Source: Pseudomonas brassicacearum subsp. brassicacearum
GTDB taxonomy: Bacteria > Pseudomonadota > Gammaproteobacteria > Pseudomonadales > Pseudomonadaceae
Reading direction: 5' to 3'
Assembly: GCF_008801605.1 (NCBI RefSeq)
Contig: NZ_VZPJ01000006.1
Span: forward strand, 124,001 to 188,000
DNA: 64,000 nt
The translations under genes were made by a program, and so were the position numbers. Positions 28,214 to 36,298 of this stretch are shown here, one piece after another; the stretch's first letter is position 1, and the number at the start of each line of letters is the position of its first letter. Under the pieces are notes generated by a model. The model made no database searches. It was not told the origin of the DNA and saw only the letters and a list, made by a program, of their open reading frames with translations.

Positions 28214-29611
28214 TTACTCATCGTCGTCAAAATTGTAGCTACCCGGCGCCAGGTTCTCGAACCGAGTGTATTTACCGATGAACGCCAGGCGGATGAAGCC
28301 GATCGGGCCGTTCCGCTGCTTGCCGATGATGATTTCGGCGATGCCCTTGTGCTCCGTCTCGGGGTGATACACCTCGTCGCGGTACACGAACATGATGACG
28401 TCGGCGTCCTGCTCGATCGCTCCGGATTCCCGCAAGTCGGAGTTCACGGGGCGCTTGTTGGGGCGCTGTTCCAGGGAACGGTTCAACTGGGAAAGTGCCA
28501 CCACCGGGCAGTTGAATTCCTTGGCCAGGGCCTTGAGGGAACGGGAGATTTCGGAAATCTCGTTGGTCCGGTTGTCGCCGCTGGAACCAGGGATCTGCAT
28601 CAACTGCAGGTAGTCGATCATGATCAGCGCGATGTCACCGTGCTCACGCACCAGGCGACGGGTCCGGGCGCGCATTTCCGACGGGCTGATACCGGCCGTA
28701 TCGTCGATGAACAGCTTGCGGTCGTTGAGCAGGTTGACCGCCGACGTCAGGCGCGGCCAGTCGTCGTCTTCCAGCTGGCCGGAACGGACCTTGGTCTGGT
28801 CGATACGCCCCAGGGACGAAAGCATACGCATGATCAGCGATTCGCCTGGCATCTCGAGGGAGTACACCAGGACCGCCTTGTCGCTGCGCAGCACGGCGTT
28901 TTCCACCAGGTTCATCGCAAAGGTGGTCTTACCCATGGACGGACGGCCGGCGACGATGACCAGGTCGGACGGTTGCAGGCCGCTGGTCTTCTCGTCGAGG
29001 TCGGTGTAACCGGTGGACAGGCCGGTGATGGCGTTGTCGGTGTTGAACAAGGTGTCGATGCGATCGATGGCCTTGGTCAGCAGGTCGTTGACGCTGACCG
29101 GGCCGCCGGTTTTCGGGCGGGCCTCGGCGATCTGGAAGATCTGCCGTTCGGCTTCGTCAAGGATCTCGGCGGCGGTGCGGCCTTCCGGGTTGAAGGCGCT
29201 GTCGGCGATTTCGGTGCTGATGCCGATCAATTGGCGCAAGGTCGCCCGCTCGCGCACGATCTGGGCATAGGCCTTGATGTTGGCGACCGACGGCGTGTTT
29301 TTCGCCAGTTCACCCAGGTAACCGAGGCCGCCGACCTGAGACGTCTGCCCTTCCTTGTCCAATTGCTCGGCCAGGGTCACGACGTCGATCGGCATGTTCT
29401 GATCGGCCAGACGGGCGATCGCACGGAAAATCAGACGGTGGTCATGCCGGTAGAAATCGCCGTCGGAGACTTGATCGAGCACACGCTCCCAGGCGTTGTT
29501 GTCCAGCATCAGGCCACCGAGCACGGCCTGTTCGGCCTCGATGGAATGCGGAGGCACCTTCAGGGCAGCGGTTTGCAGATCGTATTGCTCGGGAGCGGTG
29601 ATTTCGTTCAT
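28214..29611 (-). CDS. dnaB: Replicative DNA helicase DnaB
   Basis: 465-residue hexameric helicase that unwinds DNA at the replication fork and recruits primase. The N-terminal DnaB domain (about 20-125) is followed by a linker and a RecA-like domain with Walker A GRPSMGKT at 222-229. No intein is present, and the length is standard. The start at 29611 (MNEITAPEQ) is preferred to a GTG two codons upstream. It lies 117 bp after rplI, separated by a terminator, the same order as in other gamma-proteobacteria (rpsF-rpsR-rplI-dnaB). Confidence 0.97.
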   Translation of the reverse strand: MNEITAPEQYDLQTAALKVPPHSIEAEQAVLGGLMLDNNAWERVLDQVSDGDFYRHDHRLIFRAIARLADQNMPIDVVTLAEQLDKEGQTSQVGGLGYLGELAKNTPSVANIKAYAQIVRERATLRQLIGISTEIADSAFNPEGRTAAEILDEAERQIFQIAEARPKTGGPVSVNDLLTKAIDRIDTLFNTDNAITGLSTGYTDLDEKTSGLQPSDLVIVAGRPSMGKTTFAMNLVENAVLRSDKAVLVYSLEMPGESLIMRMLSSLGRIDQTKVRSGQLEDDDWPRLTSAVNLLNDRKLFIDDTAGISPSEMRARTRRLVREHGDIALIMIDYLQLMQIPGSSGDNRTNEISEISRSLKALAKEFNCPVVALSQLNRSLEQRPNKRPVNSDLRESGAIEQDADVIMFVYRDEVYHPETEHKGIAEIIIGKQRNGPIGFIRLAFIGKYTRFENLAPGSYNFDDDE

Positions 29612-29654
29612 GGCCACTTCTGGTTATGAAAATCAGGAATTGCAGAAAGACAAA

Positions 29655-29683
29655 GGGCACGACCTGTAAACAGGATCGTGCCC
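29655..29683 (-). terminator. Terminator after rplI
   Basis: An 8-bp outer stem GGGCACGA / TCGTGCCC (29655-29662, 29676-29683) with an inner CTGT/ACAG pairing. It is followed on the minus strand by TTTGTCTTT. It ends the rpsF operon before dnaB. Confidence 0.85.
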
Positions 29684-29728
29684 GATGTTACCGGCAAGCA
29701 CCCGAGGGTGCCAACCGACAGGTGTTGC

Positions 29729-30175
29729 TTAGGCTGCTACCACGACAACGCGTACGGTGGCTTCAACTTCGGCGTGCAGGTGCACGGCTACGTCGAATTC
29801 GCCTACGTTGCGGATGGTGCCGTTCGGCAGACGAACTTCACTTTTCGCAACTTCAACGCCGGAGGCGGTCAGTGCGTCAGCGATGTCGTGAGTACCGATC
29901 GAACCGAACAGCTTGCCTTCGTCGCCAGCGGTGGCAGTGATGGTCACTTCCAGCTCAGCCAGTTGGGCAGCACGGCTTTCAGCCGAGGTTTTACGGTCTG
30001 CGGCAGCTTTTTCCAGCTCAGCACGACGCTCTTCGAACGCAGCCAGGTTGGCAGCGGTCGCAGCGGTGGCTTTGCCGTAAGGCAGCAGGTAGTTACGACC
30101 GTAACCGGCCTTAACGTTTACTTTGTCACCCAGGTTGCCCAGGTTGGTGACTTTTTCCAGAAGGATCAGTTGCAT
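29729..30175 (-). CDS. rplI: 50S ribosomal protein L9
   Basis: 148-residue large-subunit protein. The N-terminal rRNA-binding domain ([30 protein letters not shown]) has the typical L9 signature, followed by a long helix and a C-terminal domain. Last gene of the rpsF operon. Confidence 0.98.
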   Translation of the reverse strand: MQLILLEKVTNLGNLGDKVNVKAGYGRNYLLPYGKATAATAANLAAFEERRAELEKAAADRKTSAESRAAQLAELEVTITATAGDEGKLFGSIGTHDIADALTASGVEVAKSEVRLPNGTIRNVGEFDVAVHLHAEVEATVRVVVVAA

Positions 30176-30193
30176 GTGAAAATCCTCTAACTT

Positions 30194-31084
30194 TTAACCT
30201 TCACCGTTCGCGTTGTCGGCGTCTTTCGACGCCATACGACCGCGAAAATCAATCAGGCTGTCAACGATGGCCATGACCACGAGCAACGGACCGAGCAAGT
30301 GCATGAAAGGCAACAACGTCACGTACAACCCCACCAGCCAGAAAGTGGCCAGTCGTTTCTGCGCCACCAGCCCGTGAATCAGGGCCAGGCCGGCGAAGAC
30401 CAGCGGTACACTGCACAACGGCAACAGGATCAGTGCATGCAGTCCGAAAAACGGAGCAACACACATGACGGCCAGCAGTGACAGCGCCACGCTCTTGGGG
30501 AATCGGATGGCGCGAAATTCGCGACCGAAACCACCGGGGTTATACAACAACGCCTGCCAATAGCGCCCAAGGATCAGGCACAGCACGCTAAAGATCTGCG
30601 ACGATAACGCTATCGAGATGATCATCAGCGGAGCGCTAAGGGCGATGAAAAACGCCTTCTGGTCTGCCGAGAATGTCTCGTAGACCCCACCCATCGCCAG
30701 CGGCAGGACGTCTTCGAACGTCTGCGCCAGTGACTCGATGAAGGAACTGAAGACAGTTCCCAGGCTCACCGCACACAACAACCCCACGGCCACGCTGCAC
30801 AGCAGCACGCGATTCCAGGTATGTCCGGCGCGCAGAACCAACGCCAGGCCACAAGCCCCGAGCAACACCAAAAGTGTTGTCGGGTCCTTCAGGAAGTACC
30901 AGCTCACCAACGCTGACAACATCCCGATACCCAGGACGCTCAAGGCGTCCGAACCGCGCCGCAGGAGCACAAGGCACCCAGCGGCGGCACTCAACCAGAA
31001 CAACAGCGGCAATGCCGCGGATCCGGCCACAACCAACGTGGCCTGCACACGTCCCCGCATGATGAAGTCAGCTAAGGCGCGCAT
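30194..31084 (-). CDS. DUF2232 (YybS-like) membrane protein
   Basis: 296-residue integral membrane protein with about eight hydrophobic helices across its length and a short hydrophilic C-terminus. It sits between rpsR and rplI, a position where a membrane protein of this kind is found in other Pseudomonas. The function is unknown. Co-transcription with ribosomal protein genes is implied by the spacing (36 bp after rpsR, 18 bp before rplI). Confidence 0.87.
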   Translation of the reverse strand: MRALADFIMRGRVQATLVVAGSAALPLLFWLSAAAGCLVLLRRGSDALSVLGIGMLSALVSWYFLKDPTTLLVLLGACGLALVLRAGHTWNRVLLCSVAVGLLCAVSLGTVFSSFIESLAQTFEDVLPLAMGGVYETFSADQKAFFIALSAPLMIISIALSSQIFSVLCLILGRYWQALLYNPGGFGREFRAIRFPKSVALSLLAVMCVAPFFGLHALILLPLCSVPLVFAGLALIHGLVAQKRLATFWLVGLYVTLLPFMHLLGPLLVVMAIVDSLIDFRGRMASKDADNANGEG

Positions 31085-31120
31085 GCATTCAATCCCTTAC
31101 TACTCGTCGACTGCCCGGTC

Positions 31121-31351
31121 TCAGCGGCCGTGGCTGTCGGTGTAGGCCAGCAGGGCCAGGAAGCGGGCGCGCTTGATAGCGGTGGCCAGCTGACGCTGAT
31201 AACGAGCTTTGGTACCGGTGATACGGCTTGGAACGATTTTGCCGGTCTCGGATACGTAGGCTTTCAGAGTGTTGAGATCTTTGTAATCGATCTCTTTCAC
31301 GTCTTCAGCGGTGAAGCGGCAGAATTTACGACGACGGAAGAAACGTGCCAT
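31121..31351 (-). CDS. rpsR: 30S ribosomal protein S18
   Basis: 76-residue small-subunit protein; the C-terminal part [20 protein letters not shown] is characteristic. It forms a heterodimer with S6 on the 30S platform. It lies 28 bp after rpsF. Confidence 0.98.
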
Positions 31352-31379
31352 GTGATTGGCTCCTTAAAAGGTCCGTGGA

Positions 31380-31808
31380 TTACTCGTCAGCGTTATCGCT
31401 GTTGTCGCTGTCGCTATCGCTGTCATCGCCATCGGCGCTGTCAGAGTGCTCAGGACGGTCGCGACGCTCACGGCGCTCACTGCGGTTTTCTTCAGCCTTG
31501 AGCATCTCGGATTGGCCGGTGACGGCTTCTTCGCGACGGATGACCAGGTTACGGATCACTGCATCGTTGTAGCGGAAGTTGTCTTCCAGCTCGGCCAGGG
31601 CCTTGCCAGTGCACTCAACGTTCAGCATCACGTAGTGAGCCTTGTGAACATTGTTGATTGCGTAGGCCAGTTGACGACGGCCCCAATCTTCCAGACGGTG
31701 GATTTTGCCGCCGTCTTCTTCGATCAGCTTGGTGTAACGCTCAACCATGCCGCCGACTTGCTCGCTTTGATCCGGGTGGACCAAAAAGATGATTTCGTAA
31801 TGACGCAT
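31380..31808 (-). CDS. rpsF: 30S ribosomal protein S6
   Basis: 142-residue S6. The core begins [18 protein letters not shown], and there is an acidic Asp/Ser-rich tail at about 118-142, where some bacteria add C-terminal glutamates by RimK. First gene of the rpsF-rpsR-DUF2232-rplI operon, preceded by a clear promoter and a structured leader. Confidence 0.98.
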   Translation of the reverse strand: MRHYEIIFLVHPDQSEQVGGMVERYTKLIEEDGGKIHRLEDWGRRQLAYAINNVHKAHYVMLNVECTGKALAELEDNFRYNDAVIRNLVIRREEAVTGQSEMLKAEENRSERRERRDRPEHSDSADGDDSDSDSDNSDNADE

Positions 31809-31867
31809 GAATGCTCCTTACGGGTTGTAGCCTGCCGCTCAAAAACGGTCAGACAAGGAGTGAATGA

Positions 31868-31902
31868 CACTTATGGACTTGTGGACGCTAGACACATAAG
31901 TG
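31868..31902 (-). promoter_or_regulatory. Hairpin in the rpsF leader, possible S6:S18 autoregulatory element
   Basis: An 8-bp perfect stem CACTTATG (31868-31875) / CATAAGTG (31895-31902) in the predicted 112-nt leader. A downstream ACCG...CGG segment lies before the start codon. Ribosomal S6:S18 leaders bind the two proteins to repress translation. The match has been judged by eye only. Confidence 0.4.
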
Positions 31903-31926
31903 CCTGCCATCACAGCAAGGGGCGCA

Positions 31927-31955
31927 ATTGTAGAGAAGGGCCGAGGGAGGTGCAA
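31927..31955 (-). promoter_or_regulatory. Sigma-70 promoter of the rpsF operon
   Basis: Minus strand TTGCAC (-35, 31955-31950), 17-bp spacer, TACAAT (-10, 31932-31927). A GC-rich discriminator (GCGCC) follows, as in growth-rate-controlled promoters. The predicted start is near 31920. Confidence 0.75.
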
Positions 31956-32008
31956 GGCAATTGGCGATTATTTGAACAACCGCCGATCTTCATCCAGACA
32001 CAAACCCA

Positions 32009-32103
32009 ATGTGGGAGCGAGCCTGCTCGCGATAGCGGTATCTCATTCAACATAGATGCCGAATGTCAGACCGCTATCGCGAGCAGGCTCGCTCCCACAG
32101 GGG
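32009..32103. repeat. REP doublet (REPIN)
   Basis: Inverted units at 32009-32036 and 32072-32103 with core GTGGGAGCGAGCCTGCTCGC. They occupy the gap between rlmB and rpsF, a 306-bp intergenic region that holds no gene apart from the rpsF promoter and leader. Confidence 0.92.
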
Positions 32104-32114
32104 TTACAACAAGA

Positions 32115-32873
32115 TCAAGGCTTTTTGGCGGAAGCCTTGACGCTGCGCTGGCGCAGCGCTTCGAACAGGCACACACCGGTCGCGACCGAAACGTTAAGGC
32201 TGCTGACGCTACCGGCCATCGGCAGCTTGACCAGGTAATCGCAGTGCTCGCGGGTCAGGCGGCGCATGCCCTTGCCTTCGGCGCCCATGATCAGGATCGT
32301 CGGGCCCGTCAGGTCCTGGTCATAAATGCTGACCTCGGCCTCACCCGCCGTGCCAACCACCCACAAGCCGCGCTGCTGGAGTTTTTCCAGGGTACGCGCC
32401 AGGTTGGTCACCGCCACCAGTGGAATCACTTCCGCCGCGCCGCAGGCGACCTTACGCACAGCCGGCGTCAGGGTTGCCGACTTGTCTTTAGGCACGATCA
32501 CCGCCAACGCACCCGCCGCATCCGCCGAACGCAGGCAGGCGCCGAGGTTATGCGGGTCGGTCACGCCGTCCAGCACCAGCAGCAGGGGCGCGCCTTCGGT
32601 GCGATCGAGCAGTTCGTCGAGCATCGCCTCGCCCCAGACCTGGCTCGGGCTTACGTCCGCAACCACACCCTGGTGAACGCCTTCGACCCACACGTCCATT
32701 TCACGACGCTCGGCCTGGCCGATGGCAACCTTGTTTTGGGTGGCCAGTTCGACCAGCGCCTGCACACGCGGCTCGCTGCGACCTTCCGCCAACCATACTT
32801 GCTTGACACGTTTAGGGTGGTGACGCAGCAGTGCTTCTACGGCGTGCACGCCGTAGATTTTTTCCAGACTCAT
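32115..32873 (-). CDS. rlmB: 23S rRNA (guanosine-2'-O-)-methyltransferase RlmB
   Basis: 252-residue SpoU-family methyltransferase. The N-terminal substrate-binding domain (about 1-90) is followed by the trefoil-knot catalytic domain with the motifs DPHNLGACLRSADAAG and ILIMGAEGKGMRRLT. It methylates G2251 of 23S rRNA. It starts four bases inside the rnr reading frame end (ATGA overlap) and so is coupled to RNase R. Confidence 0.95.
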   Translation of the reverse strand: MSLEKIYGVHAVEALLRHHPKRVKQVWLAEGRSEPRVQALVELATQNKVAIGQAERREMDVWVEGVHQGVVADVSPSQVWGEAMLDELLDRTEGAPLLLVLDGVTDPHNLGACLRSADAAGALAVIVPKDKSATLTPAVRKVACGAAEVIPLVAVTNLARTLEKLQQRGLWVVGTAGEAEVSIYDQDLTGPTILIMGAEGKGMRRLTREHCDYLVKLPMAGSVSSLNVSVATGVCLFEALRQRSVKASAKKP

Positions 32874-35506
32874 GACTTGGCCTTAGGTTTGCGCGACCCG
32901 CCGCTTTTCGCGGGGGCCGAACCCGCTTTTGGCGGGCCTTTACGGTGTTTACTTGGCTTGCTCGACGGTTTTTCCGCCCCGTGGGACTTTCCCCCAGACG
33001 CCGCTTTACCACCGCTTTTGGCTTCGTTGAGCAACTGCTGCTTCAACTCGCGGCTCTTGCGCAGTTCGGCGTTTTTCGCCGCAGCGTCGCTGGGGCGGTA
33101 GGCCTCGGGAGCCTTGTCCTTGACAGACGAACGGCGACCGGCCCTGGCTGGCTCAGGCTCCGCGGTTTTTGCAGGAGCACCTTTACCCTTACCTTTGGTC
33201 GCAGGCGCTGCGGTCTCGTTGCCACGCTTTTTACGGCCAGTCGGTGCTTCGGCGGGCTTGTCAGACATTCCGAAGTCGATCTTGCGCTCATCGAGGTCGA
33301 CGCGCATGACCTGCACTTCCACGGTGTCGCCCAGACGGAAGCTGCGACCGGTGCGCTCGCCCGCCAGGCGGTGGTGCACAGGATCGAAGTGGTAGTAATC
33401 ACCCGGCAAGGCGGTGACGTGCACCAAGCCCTCGACGTAGATGTCGGTCAGCTCGACAAACAAACCAAAGCCTGTCACTGCAGTGATCACGCCTGGGAAC
33501 GACTCGCCCACGCGGTCTTTCATGAACTCGCACTTGAGCCAGTTCACCACGTCGCGAGTGGCTTCGTCGGCGCGGCGCTCGCTCATGGAGCACTGCTCGC
33601 CCAACTGTTCCAGGGCCGCTTCGTCGTACGGATAGATCCGTGCCTTCGGAATGGTCATGGCACCGGCGCGCTTGACGTGCGGGGTGTTCTGCTTGGAATG
33701 GATCACGCTGCGGATCGCGCGGTGCGTGAGCAGGTCCGGGTAACGGCGGATCGGCGAGGTGAAGTGGGTGTACGCTTCGTAATTCAGGCCAAAGTGGCCC
33801 TGATTGTCGGCGCTGTAAACCGCCTGGCTCAGGGAGCGCAGCATCACGGTCTGGATCACATGGTAATCCGGACGGTCCTTGATGCTGGCCAGCAGTGCCT
33901 GGTAGTCCTTCGGCGTCGGGCCGTCCTTGCCTTTGTGCAGGGACAGGCCGAGCTCGCCGAGGAAGGCGCGCAGCTTTTCCAGACGCTCCGGCGGCGGGCC
34001 GTCGTGCACGCGGTACAACGCAGGAATCTCGTGCTTCTTGAGGAATTCCGCGGTGGCTACGTTGGCCGCCAGCATGCACTCTTCGATCAGCTTGTGCGCA
34101 TCGTTACGGGTCGTCGGGGTGATTGCGGCGATCTTGCGCTCGGAACCGAAGACAATCCGGGTTTCCTGGGTCTCGAAATCGATTGCGCCACGCACGTGAC
34201 GGGCACCCAGCAATACCTTGTACAGCGAGTACAGCTGCTTGAGATGCGGCACCACGCCAGCGTATTCGGTACGCAGGGTCTTGGCTTCACTGGTCTTCGG
34301 TGTTTCCAGGATGGTGCTGACCTTGTTGTAGGTCAGGCGCGCCTGGGAGTGGATCACCGCTTCGTAGAACTGGTAGTCGGTCATTTCGCCGGTCTTGGAG
34401 ATGGTCATCTCGCACACCATGGCCAAACGGTCGACTTTCGGATTCAGCGAGCACAGCCCGTTGGACAGCTGCTCAGGCAGCATCGGGATCACGCGCTCAG
34501 GGAAATACACGGAGTTGCCGCGCACCTGGGCTTCGTTATCCAGGGCCGAACCGATCTTCACGTAGCTGGACACGTCGGCAATCGCGACGAACAACTTCCA
34601 GCCGCCGGAGAACAGGCGCAGCTTGCCAGGCTTGGCTTCGCAGTAGACCGCATCGTCGAAGTCGCGGGCATCTTCGCCGTCGATGGTGACGAACGGCAGA
34701 TGGCGCAGGTCGATGCGTTTTTCTTTATCTTTCTCTTCAACTTCCGGCTTGAGCTTGGCGGCTTCCTTGAGCACAGCCTCGGGCCAGACGTGAGGGATGT
34801 CGTAGGTGCGCAGCGCGACGTCGATCTCCATGCCCGGCGCCATGTAGTTGCCGACCACTTCAACGATATCGCCCTGTGGCTGGAAGCGCGCAGTTGGCCA
34901 GTGGGTGATTTTCACCTCGACGAACTGACCCACCTTGGCGGCGCCATTACGGCCCGGGGTAATCAGCACTTCCTGCTGGACCTTCGGGTTATCCGGCACA
35001 ACAAAACCGATACCGCCTTCTTCGAAGTAACGGCCGACGATGGACTCGTGGGCACGGGACACCACTTCGACGATCACGCCTTCACGGCGACCACGACGGT
35101 CCAGGCCGGAAACACGGGCCAGGGCCCGGTCACCGTCGAACACCAGGCGCATTTGCGCCGGGCTCATGAACAGGTCGTCGCTGCCGTCGTCCGGGATCAG
35201 GAAACCGAAGCCGTCACGGTGACCGGCGATGCGGCCCAGGATCAGGTCGAGCTTGTCCACCGGCGCATAGGTGCCGCGCCGGGTGTAGATCAGTTGAGCG
35301 TCGCGCTCCATGGCGCGCAGACGGCGGCGCAGGGCTTCGAGTTGGTCCTCGGTGGTCAGACCGAACTCTTCGACCAACTGCTCGCGGCTAGCAGGCGACC
35401 CCCGATCGGCGAGATGCGCCAGGATCAGTTCGCGGCTAGGAATAGGGTTTTCATATTTTTCCGCTTCACGAGCGGCCTCGGGATCGAGGGACTGCCAATC
35501 GGCCAT
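32870..35506 (-). CDS. rnr: Ribonuclease R
   Basis: 878-residue 3'-5' exoribonuclease. The order is a helix-turn-helix at about 25-90, two cold-shock domains, the RNB catalytic domain with the acidic cluster IDGEDARDFDDAV, an S1 domain near 640-720, and a long Lys/Ala/Pro-rich tail to the end. It degrades structured RNA and takes part in rRNA and tmRNA quality control. The basic tail (about 150 residues) is long compared with the folded core. Operon with rlmB. Confidence 0.96.
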   Translation of the reverse strand: MADWQSLDPEAAREAEKYENPIPSRELILAHLADRGSPASREQLVEEFGLTTEDQLEALRRRLRAMERDAQLIYTRRGTYAPVDKLDLILGRIAGHRDGFGFLIPDDGSDDLFMSPAQMRLVFDGDRALARVSGLDRRGRREGVIVEVVSRAHESIVGRYFEEGGIGFVVPDNPKVQQEVLITPGRNGAAKVGQFVEVKITHWPTARFQPQGDIVEVVGNYMAPGMEIDVALRTYDIPHVWPEAVLKEAAKLKPEVEEKDKEKRIDLRHLPFVTIDGEDARDFDDAVYCEAKPGKLRLFSGGWKLFVAIADVSSYVKIGSALDNEAQVRGNSVYFPERVIPMLPEQLSNGLCSLNPKVDRLAMVCEMTISKTGEMTDYQFYEAVIHSQARLTYNKVSTILETPKTSEAKTLRTEYAGVVPHLKQLYSLYKVLLGARHVRGAIDFETQETRIVFGSERKIAAITPTTRNDAHKLIEECMLAANVATAEFLKKHEIPALYRVHDGPPPERLEKLRAFLGELGLSLHKGKDGPTPKDYQALLASIKDRPDYHVIQTVMLRSLSQAVYSADNQGHFGLNYEAYTHFTSPIRRYPDLLTHRAIRSVIHSKQNTPHVKRAGAMTIPKARIYPYDEAALEQLGEQCSMSERRADEATRDVVNWLKCEFMKDRVGESFPGVITAVTGFGLFVELTDIYVEGLVHVTALPGDYYHFDPVHHRLAGERTGRSFRLGDTVEVQVMRVDLDERKIDFGMSDKPAEAPTGRKKRGNETAAPATKGKGKGAPAKTAEPEPARAGRRSSVKDKAPEAYRPSDAAAKNAELRKSRELKQQLLNEAKSGGKAASGGKSHGAEKPSSKPSKHRKGPPKAGSAPAKSGGSRKPKAKS

Positions 35507-35667
35507 TAGAGAGTTTTCACCTTGTCTATATGCGGGTTAGTTTGGCATAGGCTTAATGAAACGGGAAATTTCAAGCATCCGATCGCTTTTCTAAAGTCAT
35601 TTGGCCCGCCTTGGAAGCCCGGAAAAGCACCGCTCGTGAAATTTAGCGGTTTTTTTCTCAGGAGGGG

Positions 35668-35696
35668 TTTACAGTTAAAAAGACGCTCCGTATAGT
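35668..35696 (+). promoter_or_regulatory. Promoter of the first tRNA-Leu
   Basis: TTTACA (35668-35673), exactly 17 bp, TATAGT (35691-35696), followed by a GCGCGC-like discriminator. This is a strong stable-RNA promoter, with the tRNA starting 37 bp later. Confidence 0.85.
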
Positions 35697-35732
35697 GCGC
35701 GCCATCGACGACGTACACACGATGTCGATATT

Positions 35733-35819
35733 GCCCAGATGGTGAAATTGGTAGACACGCCAGCTTCAGGTGCTGGTGACCGCAAGGTCGTGGAAGTTCG
35801 AGTCTTCTTCTGGGCACCA
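35733..35819 (+). tRNA. tRNA-Leu (CAG), copy 1
   Basis: 87-nt class II tRNA. Acceptor stem GCCCAGA / TCTGGGC, encoded ACCA end, anticodon stem CCAGC / GCTGG around loop TTCAGGT giving anticodon CAG, and a variable arm. Identical in sequence to the copy at 35996-36082. Confidence 0.97.
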
Positions 35820-35855
35820 ATTTCGAGCAACAGGTCAATGACCTGCATGCTCAAC

Positions 35856-35879
35856 AAAAACCCGCGAAAGCGGGTTTTT
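35856..35879 (+). terminator. Terminator of tRNA-Leu copy 1
   Basis: Stem AAAAACCCGC / GCGGGTTTTT with a GAAA loop, a compact strong terminator. Confidence 0.9.
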
Positions 35880-35932
35880 GCATTTTTGCCCCCTGCAATT
35901 GCGTTTGGCAATTACTAAAACAAAAACAGGGG

Positions 35933-35961
35933 TTTACAGATCAAAATGCGCTCCGTATAGT
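35933..35961 (+). promoter_or_regulatory. Promoter of the second tRNA-Leu
   Basis: TTTACA (35933-35938), 17 bp, TATAGT (35956-35961) with the same GC-rich discriminator as copy 1. The two promoter regions are near-identical from GGGGTTTACAG to TAGTGCGCG. Confidence 0.85.
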
Positions 35962-35995
35962 GCGCGACATCAACAGCGGCAACGCTGAAGATGCT

Positions 35996-36082
35996 GCCCA
36001 GATGGTGAAATTGGTAGACACGCCAGCTTCAGGTGCTGGTGACCGCAAGGTCGTGGAAGTTCGAGTCTTCTTCTGGGCACCA
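35996..36082 (+). tRNA. tRNA-Leu (CAG), copy 2
   Basis: Exact copy of the tRNA at 35733-35819, 263 bp downstream. It has its own promoter and terminator and an encoded CCA. Confidence 0.97.
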
Positions 36083-36116
36083 ATTCAAGCTTCAAGGTTA
36101 CGGCCTTGAACCTCAC

Positions 36117-36140
36117 AAAAACCCGCGAAAGCGGGTTTTT
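36117..36140 (+). terminator. Terminator of tRNA-Leu copy 2
   Basis: Same AAAAACCCGC / GCGGGTTTTT stem with a GAAA loop as after copy 1. Confidence 0.9.
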
Positions 36141-36180
36141 GCGTTTCTGGCCTCTGGGAATATATCTGAGCCGCTGACAT

Positions 36181-36278
36181 CGCTATCGCGAGCAAGCTCG
36201 CTCCCACAAGGGATTCATGCCGGACACAAAATCTGTATCCACTAAAAATCACCTGTGGGAGCGAGCTTGCTCGCGATG
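36181..36278. repeat. REP doublet (REPIN)
   Basis: Inverted units at 36181-36210 and 36252-36278 with core TGTGGGAGCGAGCTTGCTCG. They separate the tRNA pair from the chemoreceptor gene. Confidence 0.92.
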
Positions 36279-36298
36279 AGGCCAGCCTAGCAGCCTGA

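Noticed and set aside
32945..35509. 854-codon open frame on the plus strand opposite rnr
   Set aside because: It is the mirror of a long high-GC coding sequence; it has no ribosome site, no domain-like composition, and rnr is certain on the other strand. The same applies to the long antisense frames opposite 8.3-9.4, 12.6-13.8, 22.1-23.8, 25.7-28.0 and 38.4-39.9 kb.
35733..36298. tRNA-Leu as an integration site for a genomic island
   Set aside because: tRNA genes often are, but there is no integrase, no direct-repeat tRNA fragment, and the flanking genes are core.
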